Source: Candidatus Dormiibacterota bacterium
GTDB lineage: Bacteria > Chloroflexota > Dormibacteria > Aeolococcales > Aeolococcaceae
Direction of reading: 5' to 3'
Assembly (NCBI GenBank): GCA_003136295.1
Contig: PLDZ01000180.1
Location: 6,548 to 12,511 of the forward strand
Length of the DNA: 5,964 nt
Shown here one piece after another: positions 1 to 5,650 of the stretch; the stretch's first letter is position 1; the number at the start of each line of letters is the position of its first letter. Both the position numbers and the translations under genes were made by a program. Under the pieces are notes generated by a model, which saw only the letters and a program-made list of their open reading frames with translations, had not been told where the DNA came from and ran no database searches.

Positions 1-272
1 AAACCGTGGCCGCCGGACGTGATCACCCGTCCGCGGTAGTGAATGTCGATGTCATCCCAGCGAGCGAACTCGCGTGACATCGCCTCGTGAATCGCCGGGT
101 CGGCGTGCTCGATGCCGCCCAAGGTCTCATCCGAGAACACCACGCCGAACCCGAAGGTGTCGTCATCGGCGTTGCGCTCCCACACCGTGATCTCGTGGCT
201 CGGGTCGAGCTGTTTGGTGAGCGCCGCGAAGTACAGTCCGCCCGGCCCGCCCCCGACAACCGCAATTTGCAT
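1..272 (-). CDS. N-terminal part of anthraniloyl-CoA monooxygenase / salicylyl-CoA 5-hydroxylase family flavoprotein (partial, runs off left edge)
   Basis: The reverse strand reads from an ATG at 272-270 without a stop to the window edge, giving about 90 residues. It opens with MQIAVVGGGPGGLYFAAL, an FAD-binding Rossmann motif (GGGPGG at residues 7-12), followed by VWER at 30-33, where the acidic E32 is expected to bind the FAD ribose. DDTFGFGVVFSDETL (37-51), RWDDIDIHYRG (71-81) and SGGHGF at the cut end match what I recall of the family annotated as bifunctional salicylyl-CoA 5-hydroxylase/oxidoreductase, which includes 2-aminobenzoyl-CoA monooxygenase/reductase. Full-length members of the bifunctional type carry a C-terminal old-yellow-enzyme reductase domain; that part would lie outside the window. 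The family hydroxylates an aromatic CoA ester at C5, and in the aminobenzoyl-CoA enzyme also reduces the ring. The neighbouring ligase, crotonase, RidA and dehydrogenase genes support this. Whether the substrate is anthraniloyl-CoA or salicylyl-CoA cannot be told from this fragment. Confidence 0.88.
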   Translation of the reverse strand, partial: MQIAVVGGGPGGLYFAALTKQLDPSHEITVWERNADDDTFGFGVVFSDETLGGIEHADPAIHEAMSREFARWDDIDIHYRGRVITSGGHG

Positions 273-287
273 CTGAGTCTGGGCGCA

Positions 288-297
288 ACTGTAAAGT
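288..297. promoter_or_regulatory. Possible overlapping divergent -10 elements
   Basis: The 10 bases ACTGTAAAGT hold a TAnnnT hexamer on each strand: TAAAGT at 292-297 on plus, facing the creatininase operon, and TACAGT (complement of 288-293) on minus, facing the flavoprotein gene. A minus start site about 7 bases downstream would leave a leader of roughly 8 bases before the ATG at 272. A plus start near 304 would leave about 24 bases before the ATG at 328. The region is a local AT-rich dip in very GC-rich DNA. No good -35 pairs with either hexamer; TTGCAT at 267-272 is only a weak match with poor spacing. This is inference from motif and position. Confidence 0.25.
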
Positions 298-327
298 GTG
301 GACCGTGGTGAATGTGGCGTCGTCAGC

Positions 328-1089
328 ATGCCTGCATCGATACATTTCGCCGACCTGACGTCGCCGCGCGCGCGGGCGCTGCTCGACACCGGCCCCGCGC
401 CGGTGCTGCTGCTCCCCGTCGGCGCGGTGGAACCGCATGGTCCACACGCGCCGCTCGGCACCGATTCGATCATCTCCACGGCGATCTGCGAGCAGGCCGC
501 GCTGGCGCTCTCCGGCGACAGCACGGTGTGTGCGCTGGTGCTTCCCGAGATCGCCTTCGGCGTGACCCGCTACTCGGCAGCCTTCACGGGCGCAGTCACG
601 ATCAGCGAGGCCACCCTCCATGCGATCGTCGTCGAGGTCTGCGCGTCCTTGCGGGCCCAGGGATTCCGCCACCAGGTGATCGTCAACAGCCACTTCGAGC
701 CCGCCCAGGTCTCGACCCTGCGGCGGGCCGCCGAGGACGCGAAGGTCGGATTCCTCGATCCCACCCGCCGGGTCGTGGCGCAGCAGCTGACCCCGGAGTT
801 CCAGAGCGGCGCCTCCCACGCCGGGCGGTACGAGACCTCCCTGGTGCTCGCGACGCGGCCGGAGCTGGTCGAGGCCGAGATCATGCGCCGCCTCCCCGCC
901 TACGAGCTGAACATGCCGGAGGCGATGGCCGCGGGTCAGACCGACTTCCTCGCGATGGGCATGGACCGCGCCTACTGCGGAGCCCCGGCCGAGGCCACGG
1001 CAGTCGAGGGCAATGCCACGCTGGCCACGCTCACCCGGCTCCTGGTCGATCTGATCCGCGAACAGGTCGCGACCGAGCCCCGGTCTTGA
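328..1089 (+). CDS. Creatininase-family amidohydrolase
   Basis: A 253-residue protein of the creatininase superfamily, metal-dependent hydrolases that cleave amide C-N bonds, including creatininase, the riboflavin/F420-pathway formamide hydrolase ArfB and the mycofactocin protease MftE. The metal site is visible: PVGAVEPHGPHAPLGTD (residues 30-46) supplies E35, H37 and D46, and VNSHFEP (119-125) supplies H122 and E124, equivalent to the GHYEN motif of true creatininase rather than the GHGGN of many relatives. SHAGRYETS (163-171) is the conserved late motif. It is therefore probably active. The ATG at 328 is chosen because homology to the family begins just after it; an in-frame GTG at 298 would add 10 unremarkable residues, and neither has a strong ribosome site. 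It is the first gene of the operon and overlaps the ligase start by 4 bases. The natural substrate is unknown, and no step of the known aminobenzoyl-CoA route requires it. Confidence 0.85.
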   Translation: MPASIHFADLTSPRARALLDTGPAPVLLLPVGAVEPHGPHAPLGTDSIISTAICEQAALALSGDSTVCALVLPEIAFGVTRYSAAFTGAVTISEATLHAIVVEVCASLRAQGFRHQVIVNSHFEPAQVSTLRRAAEDAKVGFLDPTRRVVAQQLTPEFQSGASHAGRYETSLVLATRPELVEAEIMRRLPAYELNMPEAMAAGQTDFLAMGMDRAYCGAPAEATAVEGNATLATLTRLLVDLIREQVATEPRS

Positions 1090-2669
1090 GCAGCGCGGCC
1101 GGGATCGAGCCGGGCGCGAATCTGGCCACGATCTTCCTGGATCGAAACCTGCTCGAAAGGCGTGGAGAGCGTCAGGCGCTGGTGGGACCGGCAGGTGCCA
1201 CCACCTACGCTGAGCTCGCGACCCTCACCAACCGGGTGGGCAACGCGCTGCTCGAGCTCGGGGTCGGGGCACATGAGCGCGTGCTTCTCGCGCTCGCCGA
1301 CTCGGCCGAGTTCGTCGCCACGTGGTACGCCGTGCAGAAGATCGGTGCCGTGACCGCCGAGGTGTACACGTTCCTGCAGCCGAAGGACTACGCGTACTAC
1401 CTGGACTACACGGAGGCCGCGGTGGTGGTCGTCGACGGCGTCACGCTCGGGCGGATGCGCGAGGCTGCGAGGGCAAGCCGCGTGCGCCCGACGCTTCTGG
1501 TGGTGAACGCTCAGGAGGCGTCGCTGGGTGAGCGCGAGGTGGCGTTCGAGTCACTCGTCTCGCGCCAGCCTGCAGATCTCGACGCGGCACCGAGAGCGCG
1601 CGACGACATCGCGATCTGGAAGTTCACCACGGGCAGCACGGGCAGGCCGAAGGCGTGCGTGCACACGTCGCGGAGCCCGATTGTCAGCTTTGAGGGCTAC
1701 GCTCGAGGCGTCCTTGATCTGGGCTCGGAGGACGTCGTCCTGCCGGTGCCGAAGCTGTTCTTCGGATACGCACGCGATCTGGCCGCGCTGTTCCCCTTCG
1801 GGGTGGGCGGGACAGGCGTGATCTTCGCGGAGAGGACGACTCCCGAGCTGATCTTTGAGCTGATCGCCCGCCACCGTCCGACCATCCTTGTCAACGTCCC
1901 GACGATGATGCAGGCGATGCTCGATCATCCGAGCGCAGCCGGCCAGGATCTGAGCTCCCTGCGCCTCTGCACGTCCGCCGGCGAAGCGCTCCCGGAACCG
2001 CTCCACCATCGCTGGAACGACATCTTCGGGATCGAGGTGCTGGACGGTATTGGATCGTCTGAGGCGTACCACATCTACATCTCCAACCGGCCGGGGCGGG
2101 TGCGCCCGGGGAGCATCGGGGAGACGGTTCCCGGCTACGCCGCCGAGGTGGTCGACGATCACGGCAACCCGCTGCCCGACGGGCAGATCGGGAGGCTCTG
2201 GGTCCGGGGCGAGAGCGCGTCACCGATGTACTGGCGGGACGAGGAGGCCTCTGCGCGGACGTTCGCGGGCACCCTCGTGATGAGCGGGGATCTGGTCGAG
2301 CGCGACCCTGACGGGTACTTCCAGTACCGCGGACGCGCCGATGATCTGCTCAAGGTCGGGGGCATCTGGGTTGCGCCGGCGGAGATTGAGCGCTGTCTCG
2401 CCGCACATCCTGAGGTCGCGGAGTGCGCCGTCGTCGCGGCGGAACGCGACGGTCTGACGCGCGGCTGCGCGTGGGTGGTCCTCACGCCCGGTGCGGCCGC
2501 GACGCCCGAGGCTTTGCAGGCGTTCGTGCGCGAGCGCCTCTCGCCCCACAAGGTCCCCGGGGAGGTGCGCGTCGTCACGGAACTGCCGAGGACCGGATCG
2601 GGCAAGATCGATCGGCGCGCGCTGCGTGAGCTCACTCCCGCGGGCGACACCGGAGGTAGGCAGGCGTGA
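1086..2669 (+). CDS. Benzoate-CoA ligase family protein (likely 2-aminobenzoate- or hydroxybenzoate-CoA ligase)
   Basis: A 527-residue acyl-adenylate-forming enzyme that should activate an aromatic acid with ATP and CoA to its CoA thioester and AMP. The core motifs are present in order: phosphate loop FTTGSTGRPKA (180-190), benzoate-ligase segment KLFFGYARDL (223-232), A5 motif DGIGSSEAYHIYISN (320-334), SGDL (400-403), the hinge region YRGRADDLLKVGGIWVAP (414-431) and the C-terminal PRTGSGKIDR (501-510) with catalytic K507. The IGSSE and LLKVGGIWVAP forms are typical of benzoate-CoA ligases rather than fatty-acid or acetate ligases. Length is normal for the family. The frame is open far upstream, but everything before 1086 lies inside the creatininase gene and is not family-like. 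The TTG at 1086 overlaps the upstream stop as TTGA, and protein similarity starts within about 15 residues of it. No strong ribosome site precedes it, so coupling to the upstream gene is likely. Which benzoate derivative is used cannot be read with certainty; the neighbouring monooxygenase favours anthranilate or salicylate. Confidence 0.9.
   Translation: MSSAAGIEPGANLATIFLDRNLLERRGERQALVGPAGATTYAELATLTNRVGNALLELGVGAHERVLLALADSAEFVATWYAVQKIGAVTAEVYTFLQPKDYAYYLDYTEAAVVVVDGVTLGRMREAARASRVRPTLLVVNAQEASLGEREVAFESLVSRQPADLDAAPRARDDIAIWKFTTGSTGRPKACVHTSRSPIVSFEGYARGVLDLGSEDVVLPVPKLFFGYARDLAALFPFGVGGTGVIFAERTTPELIFELIARHRPTILVNVPTMMQAMLDHPSAAGQDLSSLRLCTSAGEALPEPLHHRWNDIFGIEVLDGIGSSEAYHIYISNRPGRVRPGSIGETVPGYAAEVVDDHGNPLPDGQIGRLWVRGESASPMYWRDEEASARTFAGTLVMSGDLVERDPDGYFQYRGRADDLLKVGGIWVAPAEIERCLAAHPEVAECAVVAAERDGLTRGCAWVVLTPGAAATPEALQAFVRERLSPHKVPGEVRVVTELPRTGSGKIDRRALRELTPAGDTGGRQA
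2652..2657 (+). promoter_or_regulatory. Shine-Dalgarno site fixing the crotonase start
   Basis: GGAGGT lies 8 bases before the GTG at 2666, inside the last codons of the ligase gene. It is the strongest ribosome-binding site in the operon and decides the GTG start that overlaps the ligase stop as GTGA. Confidence 0.75.
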
Positions 2670-3493
2670 CTCGATTCCGGGCATCAGCCGGGTTCACGGA
2701 GCAGTGGAAGCACTTCGATTTCGACGTCGCGGACGGCATTGCCACGATCACGCTGACACGTCCGGAGCAGCTCGGCGCACTCACATTCGACGTCTACGCG
2801 GATCTGCGCGACCTGATCGCCGAGCTCCCGCATCGCGGCGACGCGCGCGTGCTGGTCATCACCGGTACGGGGCGAGGATTCTGCTCCGGGGGCGACGTCG
2901 TGGAGATCATCGGCGCCCTGCAATCGATGCAGCCGGGCGACCTGCTCGAGTTCACGCGCATGACCGGTTCAGTGGTCAGGGCGCTTCGAGAATTGCCCCT
3001 GCCGGTGATCGCCGCGGTCAACGGCGTCGCGGCCGGTGCCGGAGCGGTGATCGCGCTCGCCTCGGACTTGCGCCTCCTCGCACGCTCTGCCCGCTTCGCC
3101 TTTCTCTTCACCAAGGTCGGCCTCTCCGGTGCCGACATGGGGTCGGCATACCTCCTGCCGCGGGTGATCGGATTCGGGCGCGCCACCGAGCTGCTCCTGC
3201 TCGGCGACACGGTTGACGCCGACCGCGCACTCGAGATCGGCCTCGCGACCGCTGTCGTCGACGACGTCTCGCTTCCGGAAGCGGCGCTGACCATGGCCCG
3301 CCGCCTGGCCGGCGGACCGGCGCTCGCGTACTCCACGACGAAGCTGCTGCTCACCCGCGAGCTCGACATCGGCCTCAGCGGCTCCCTGGAGCTGGATGCG
3401 ATGACCCAGGCGCTGCTGATGGGCTGCCACGACCACGGCGAATTCCACCGCGCCTGGAGTGAGCGGCGCGCGCCGGTGTGGGAGGGGCGGTGA
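2666..3493 (+). CDS. Enoyl-CoA hydratase/isomerase (crotonase) family protein
   Basis: A 275-residue crotonase-fold protein acting on a CoA thioester. The first oxyanion-hole segment is GRGFCSGGDV (69-78) and the second is NGVAAGAGAV (119-128), followed by KVGLSGADMGSAYLLPR (150-166). Compared with rat enoyl-CoA hydratase, the two catalytic glutamates appear to be replaced: V128 sits at the Glu144 position and K150 at the Glu164 position. D157 in GADMGS falls where PaaG-type isomerases and MenB- or BadI-like enzymes carry a functional Asp. Simple hydration is thus doubtful; isomerisation, or ring opening of a cyclic beta-oxoacyl-CoA, is a better guess. The residue equivalences are alignments by eye. 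The GTG start at 2666 is supported by an excellent ribosome site and a 4-base overlap with the ligase. It overlaps the RidA gene in the same way. Family assignment is firm; the exact reaction is inferred. Confidence 0.9.
   Translation: MTRFRASAGFTEQWKHFDFDVADGIATITLTRPEQLGALTFDVYADLRDLIAELPHRGDARVLVITGTGRGFCSGGDVVEIIGALQSMQPGDLLEFTRMTGSVVRALRELPLPVIAAVNGVAAGAGAVIALASDLRLLARSARFAFLFTKVGLSGADMGSAYLLPRVIGFGRATELLLLGDTVDADRALEIGLATAVVDDVSLPEAALTMARRLAGGPALAYSTTKLLLTRELDIGLSGSLELDAMTQALLMGCHDHGEFHRAWSERRAPVWEGR
3481..3486 (+). promoter_or_regulatory. Shine-Dalgarno site for the RidA-family gene
   Basis: GGAGGG lies 3-4 bases before the GTG at 3490, within the last codons of the crotonase gene. 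It favours the GTG at 3490 over the in-frame GTG at 3478, which would start upstream of this site. Spacing is slightly short but workable in a coupled junction. Confidence 0.55.
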
Positions 3494-3897
3494 GCGATTC
3501 CGGCCACGAGCTCGTTACCTCGCCGGACCTGCCGGTGCCGGTGGGATACGCCCACGCCGTCATCGCCAGATCGGGGAAGACCGTCCACCTGGGCGGGCAG
3601 ACAGCCCAGGCCGCGGACGGGACCATCTTCGGCACGACGATCGTCGAGCAGTTCGACCTCGCGGCGCGAAACGTCCTCGCCGCACTCCACGCCGCCGGTG
3701 GGAAGCCGGACGACATCGTCTCCCTCCAGGTCTTCGTGACCGATCTCGGCGAATACCGTGCGTCGGCGCACGAGCTCGGCAGCGTCTGGCGGACGCACTT
3801 CGGACGCCGGTATCCGGCCATGGCGGTGCTGGGAGTGACCGGACTCTTCGACCCGAGCGCCATGGTCGAGCTCGTGGGGGTGGCGGTCATCCCTTGA
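3490..3897 (+). CDS. RidA (YjgF/YER057c/UK114) family protein without the canonical arginine
   Basis: A 135-residue single-domain protein of normal RidA length. Family landmarks are the strand VHLGGQTAQAADGTI (32-46), EQFDLAARNVLAALHAAGGKPDDIV (from residue 53, the usual helix and turn), a VFVTDL segment (81-86) and the C-terminal RYPAMAVLGVTGLFDPSAMVE (from 107). True RidA enamine/imine deaminases have an essential Arg in the PARS-type motif (Arg105 in E. coli); here the motif reads YPAMAV and Met111 takes that place, as in the arginine-lacking Rid subgroups. Glu127 corresponds to the conserved late Glu. The gene sits between crotonase and dehydrogenase genes with 4-base overlaps on both sides, so it is part of the pathway rather than a general housekeeping RidA. 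A role on the amino/enamine ring product of the aminobenzoyl-CoA monooxygenase is plausible but unproven. Confidence 0.87.
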   Translation: MSDSGHELVTSPDLPVPVGYAHAVIARSGKTVHLGGQTAQAADGTIFGTTIVEQFDLAARNVLAALHAAGGKPDDIVSLQVFVTDLGEYRASAHELGSVWRTHFGRRYPAMAVLGVTGLFDPSAMVELVGVAVIP

Positions 3898-5039
3898 GCG
3901 CCACGTATGCGCACCTCACCGCCGCCCATCGCGACCTGCTGGCGCGAAGCGAGACGCTGGCCCGAGACATCCTGGCGCCGATCGCGCGCCGCGGCGAGCC
4001 GGGAAAGGTCAACCGAGAGCTGGTTGCCGCGCTCTCAGCCCACGGGCTGGTCCCCGAGGTGCTCGAGGCGGGCCGGGAGGTCCCGGCATTGACGCTCTGC
4101 CTGGTGCGCGAAGGCCTGGCGAGGTATTCGACGCAGGCCGAGACGGCCTTCGCGCTGCAGGGGCTCGGTGCCCACCCAATCCTGATCGCCGGTCGCTCCG
4201 AGGTCGTCGACGTCTGGATCCCCCGGGTCGCCTCTGGTGAGGCTGTCGCCGGTTTCGCCCTGACCGAGCCTGACGCCGGTTCCGACGTGGCCGCGCTCGG
4301 GCTCGCGGCCGAACCTGACGGCGGGAGGTTCCGGCTCAGCGGGGAGAAGGTGTTCATCTCCAACGCCCCCGACGCCGACATCTACACGGTGTTCGCGCGC
4401 ACCTCCGCCGGTGCCGGCGCGAGGGGCATCACGGCCTTCGCAGTTCCCCGGGACAGCCCGGGATTGTCCGGGGAGTCGATCCCCTTCATCGCCGATCACC
4501 CGATCGGCCGGCTTCGATTCGACGGCGTCCCGGTACCCGCGGACCATGTCCTCGGCGAGGTCGATCACGGCTTCGGGGTGGCGATGCGCACCCTCGACCT
4601 GTTCCGTCCCAGCGTCGGTGCCTGCGCCGTGGGCATGGCTCAGGCGGCGCTCGACGCCGCCGTGGCCCACGCGGCGGAGCGCCAGGCATTCGGTAAGCCG
4701 CTGTCGGCCCTGCAGGGGGTGAGCCATCAGCTCGCCGACGTCGCGACCCGGGTCCAGGCATCGCGCCTGCTGGTCCACTCGGCGGCCGGAGCGCACGACG
4801 CCGGCATCACCCCCAACACCGAGGCGGCCGCCATGGCGAAGCTGTTCGCCACCGAGACCGCCATGCTCGCCATCGACGTGGCGATCCAGGTCCACGGCGC
4901 CCGCGCTCTCGAGCGCGGCCACCTCCTGGAGCACCTCTACCGTGACGTGCGCGGCACGCGTATCTACGAAGGCGCTTCCGAGGTGCAGCGCGAGATCATC
5001 GCCCGTCAGCTGTTCCGGCGGGCCGGTCGTGGATCATGA
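3894..5039 (+). CDS. Acyl-CoA dehydrogenase family protein
   Basis: A 381-residue FAD-dependent acyl-CoA dehydrogenase, the normal length for the soluble tetrameric family, which introduces an alpha,beta double bond and passes electrons to ETF. Signature regions are FALTEPDAGSD (121-131), LSGEKVFISNA (148-158), ERQAFGKPLSALQGVSHQLAD (from 262), QVHGARALERG (332-342), and RGTRIYEGASEVQREIIAR (353-371). E359 in YEG is at the position of the catalytic base of medium-chain dehydrogenase. The TTG at 3894 overlaps the RidA stop as TTGA, and the alternative upstream frame is shadow sequence. A G-rich stretch at about 3875-3886 may help initiation, but there is no clean ribosome site. It is the last gene of the operon and its 3' end overlaps the opposing acetyltransferase gene by 44 bases. 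It probably oxidises a ring-derived dicarboxylic or cyclic CoA ester after ring attack; the substrate is inferred only from context. Confidence 0.93.
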   Translation: MSATYAHLTAAHRDLLARSETLARDILAPIARRGEPGKVNRELVAALSAHGLVPEVLEAGREVPALTLCLVREGLARYSTQAETAFALQGLGAHPILIAGRSEVVDVWIPRVASGEAVAGFALTEPDAGSDVAALGLAAEPDGGRFRLSGEKVFISNAPDADIYTVFARTSAGAGARGITAFAVPRDSPGLSGESIPFIADHPIGRLRFDGVPVPADHVLGEVDHGFGVAMRTLDLFRPSVGACAVGMAQAALDAAVAHAAERQAFGKPLSALQGVSHQLADVATRVQASRLLVHSAAGAHDAGITPNTEAAAMAKLFATETAMLAIDVAIQVHGARALERGHLLEHLYRDVRGTRIYEGASEVQREIIARQLFRRAGRGS

Positions 5040-5586
5040 GGACCGATTCGACCCGCTGACCGTCGCGTAGGTCGGTGTCCTCGAAGGGAGCTCCGGACAC
5101 GTGCATCCCGGCGCGAGCGTACGCGGCCTGGGCGCGAGCGTTGCCGGCCTCGGTGATCAGCGCCACCGCGGTCGCCGCCTCCTCGGCAAAGAGGTGGTCG
5201 CAGAGGACACGCACCGCCCGCGCCCCGATCCCCTGGCCGATCAGCCCGCTCGCGCCGATGAAGATGTCGAGCCCCCACGATCCGCTCGGAACGCTCACCC
5301 CGATCGTGGCCAGATACTCCTCCTCGGCGTCCCAGGGGTAGAACTGGATGAAGCCGACCGGCTCTCCGTCGATCTCGATGAAGCACGAGGTGGTCGGGTC
5401 GTCGGTGGTCGCCCGGAGTCCGAGCTCGTCAATCGCGCCGGCAAGCGTCAGCGGCGGGTCGTCTGGGTCCCACCACTCCCGGACATGCGGGCTGTTCCGC
5501 CAGGCGACCATCCGCTCGTAGTCGTCCGGTTGATCTCGGATCCGCCGGATCACCAGGTTGCCGTCGGCGGTGATGACGTCGCTCAT
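4996..5586 (-). CDS. GNAT N-acetyltransferase, AAC(6')-Ib-like
   Basis: A 196-residue GCN5-related acetyltransferase. WRNSPHVREWWDPDDPPLTLA (from residue 29), IDGEPVGFIQFYPW (72-85), SWGLDIFIGASGLIGQGIGAR (from 103) and EAGNARAQAAYARAGM (146-161) follow the same order as the aminoglycoside 6'-N-acetyltransferase AAC(6')-Ib (RSHIVEWWGG, NGEPIGYAQSY, GIDQLLANASQLGKGLG, NLRAIRCYEKAGF). GQGIG (117-121) is the acetyl-CoA pyrophosphate loop; D107 in GLDIF matches the Asp of the GIDQ segment. This subgroup also resembles the acyltransferases of hydroxamate siderophore pathways, so the substrate is open, and chromosomal copies often give no clear resistance. The ATG at 5586 is preceded by GATACT 7 bases away and no ribosome site, suggesting a leaderless message. 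It is unrelated to the aromatic operon, which it faces, and is divergent from the response regulator. Confidence 0.87.
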   Translation of the reverse strand: MSDVITADGNLVIRRIRDQPDDYERMVAWRNSPHVREWWDPDDPPLTLAGAIDELGLRATTDDPTTSCFIEIDGEPVGFIQFYPWDAEEEYLATIGVSVPSGSWGLDIFIGASGLIGQGIGARAVRVLCDHLFAEEAATAVALITEAGNARAQAAYARAGMHVSGAPFEDTDLRDGQRVESVLMIHDRPAGTADGR

Positions 5587-5593
5587 CCGAGCA

Positions 5594-5599
5594 AGTATC
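5594..5599 (-). promoter_or_regulatory. Putative -10 of the acetyltransferase gene
   Basis: On the minus strand GATACT matches four of six bases of TATAAT and ends 7 bases before the ATG at 5586. A transcript starting at or next to the A of the ATG would be leaderless, which fits the absence of a ribosome-binding site and is common in Actinomycetota. No convincing -35 is seen. Confidence 0.35.
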
Positions 5600-5609
5600 G
5601 AGTCACTCG
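5599..5609. promoter_or_regulatory. Short inverted repeat in the divergent intergenic region
   Basis: CGAGTCACTCG has perfect 5-base arms around a single central C. It lies immediately upstream of the putative acetyltransferase -10 and about 40 bases before the regulator start, a position suited to an operator acting on one or both genes. Short palindromes are frequent in GC-rich DNA, so this is tentative. Confidence 0.25.
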
Positions 5610-5638
5610 CGAAGCCGCTGCAGACGGTGACCCCCTTC

Positions 5639-5644
5639 TACGAT
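5639..5644 (+). promoter_or_regulatory. Putative -10 of the response-regulator gene
   Basis: TACGAT fits the TAnnnT form of actinobacterial -10 elements and ends 6 bases before the ATG at 5651. Transcription would begin at about the A of the start codon, giving a leaderless message; the sequence between has no ribosome-binding site. No clear -35 is visible. Confidence 0.4.
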
Positions 5645-5650
5645 CCCTGC

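Noticed and set aside
163..819. 218-residue minus-strand open frame opposite the creatininase gene
   Set aside because: Arg/Gly-rich shadow frame without motifs; it also overlaps the genuine monooxygenase fragment in a different frame.
312..1085. Long N-terminal extension of the ligase frame
   Set aside because: The frame is open upstream but lies within the creatininase gene and encodes Arg/Ala/Gly-rich sequence unlike any ligase; the real start is the TTG at 1086.
2794..3798. 334-residue open frame on the minus strand across the crotonase and RidA genes
   Set aside because: Antisense to two well-recognised proteins, compositionally driven (rich in Arg, Ser, Pro, Ala) and with no domain resemblance; typical shadow in GC-rich DNA.
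3459..3893. N-terminal extension of the acyl-CoA dehydrogenase frame
   Set aside because: It overlaps the RidA gene and is low-complexity Arg/Gly-rich; dehydrogenase similarity begins just after the TTG at 3894.
5024..5045. Inverted repeat CGGTC/GACCG at the convergent gene ends as a terminator
   Set aside because: Only a 5-base stem with a 12-base loop and no T-tract; not enough to call a terminator.
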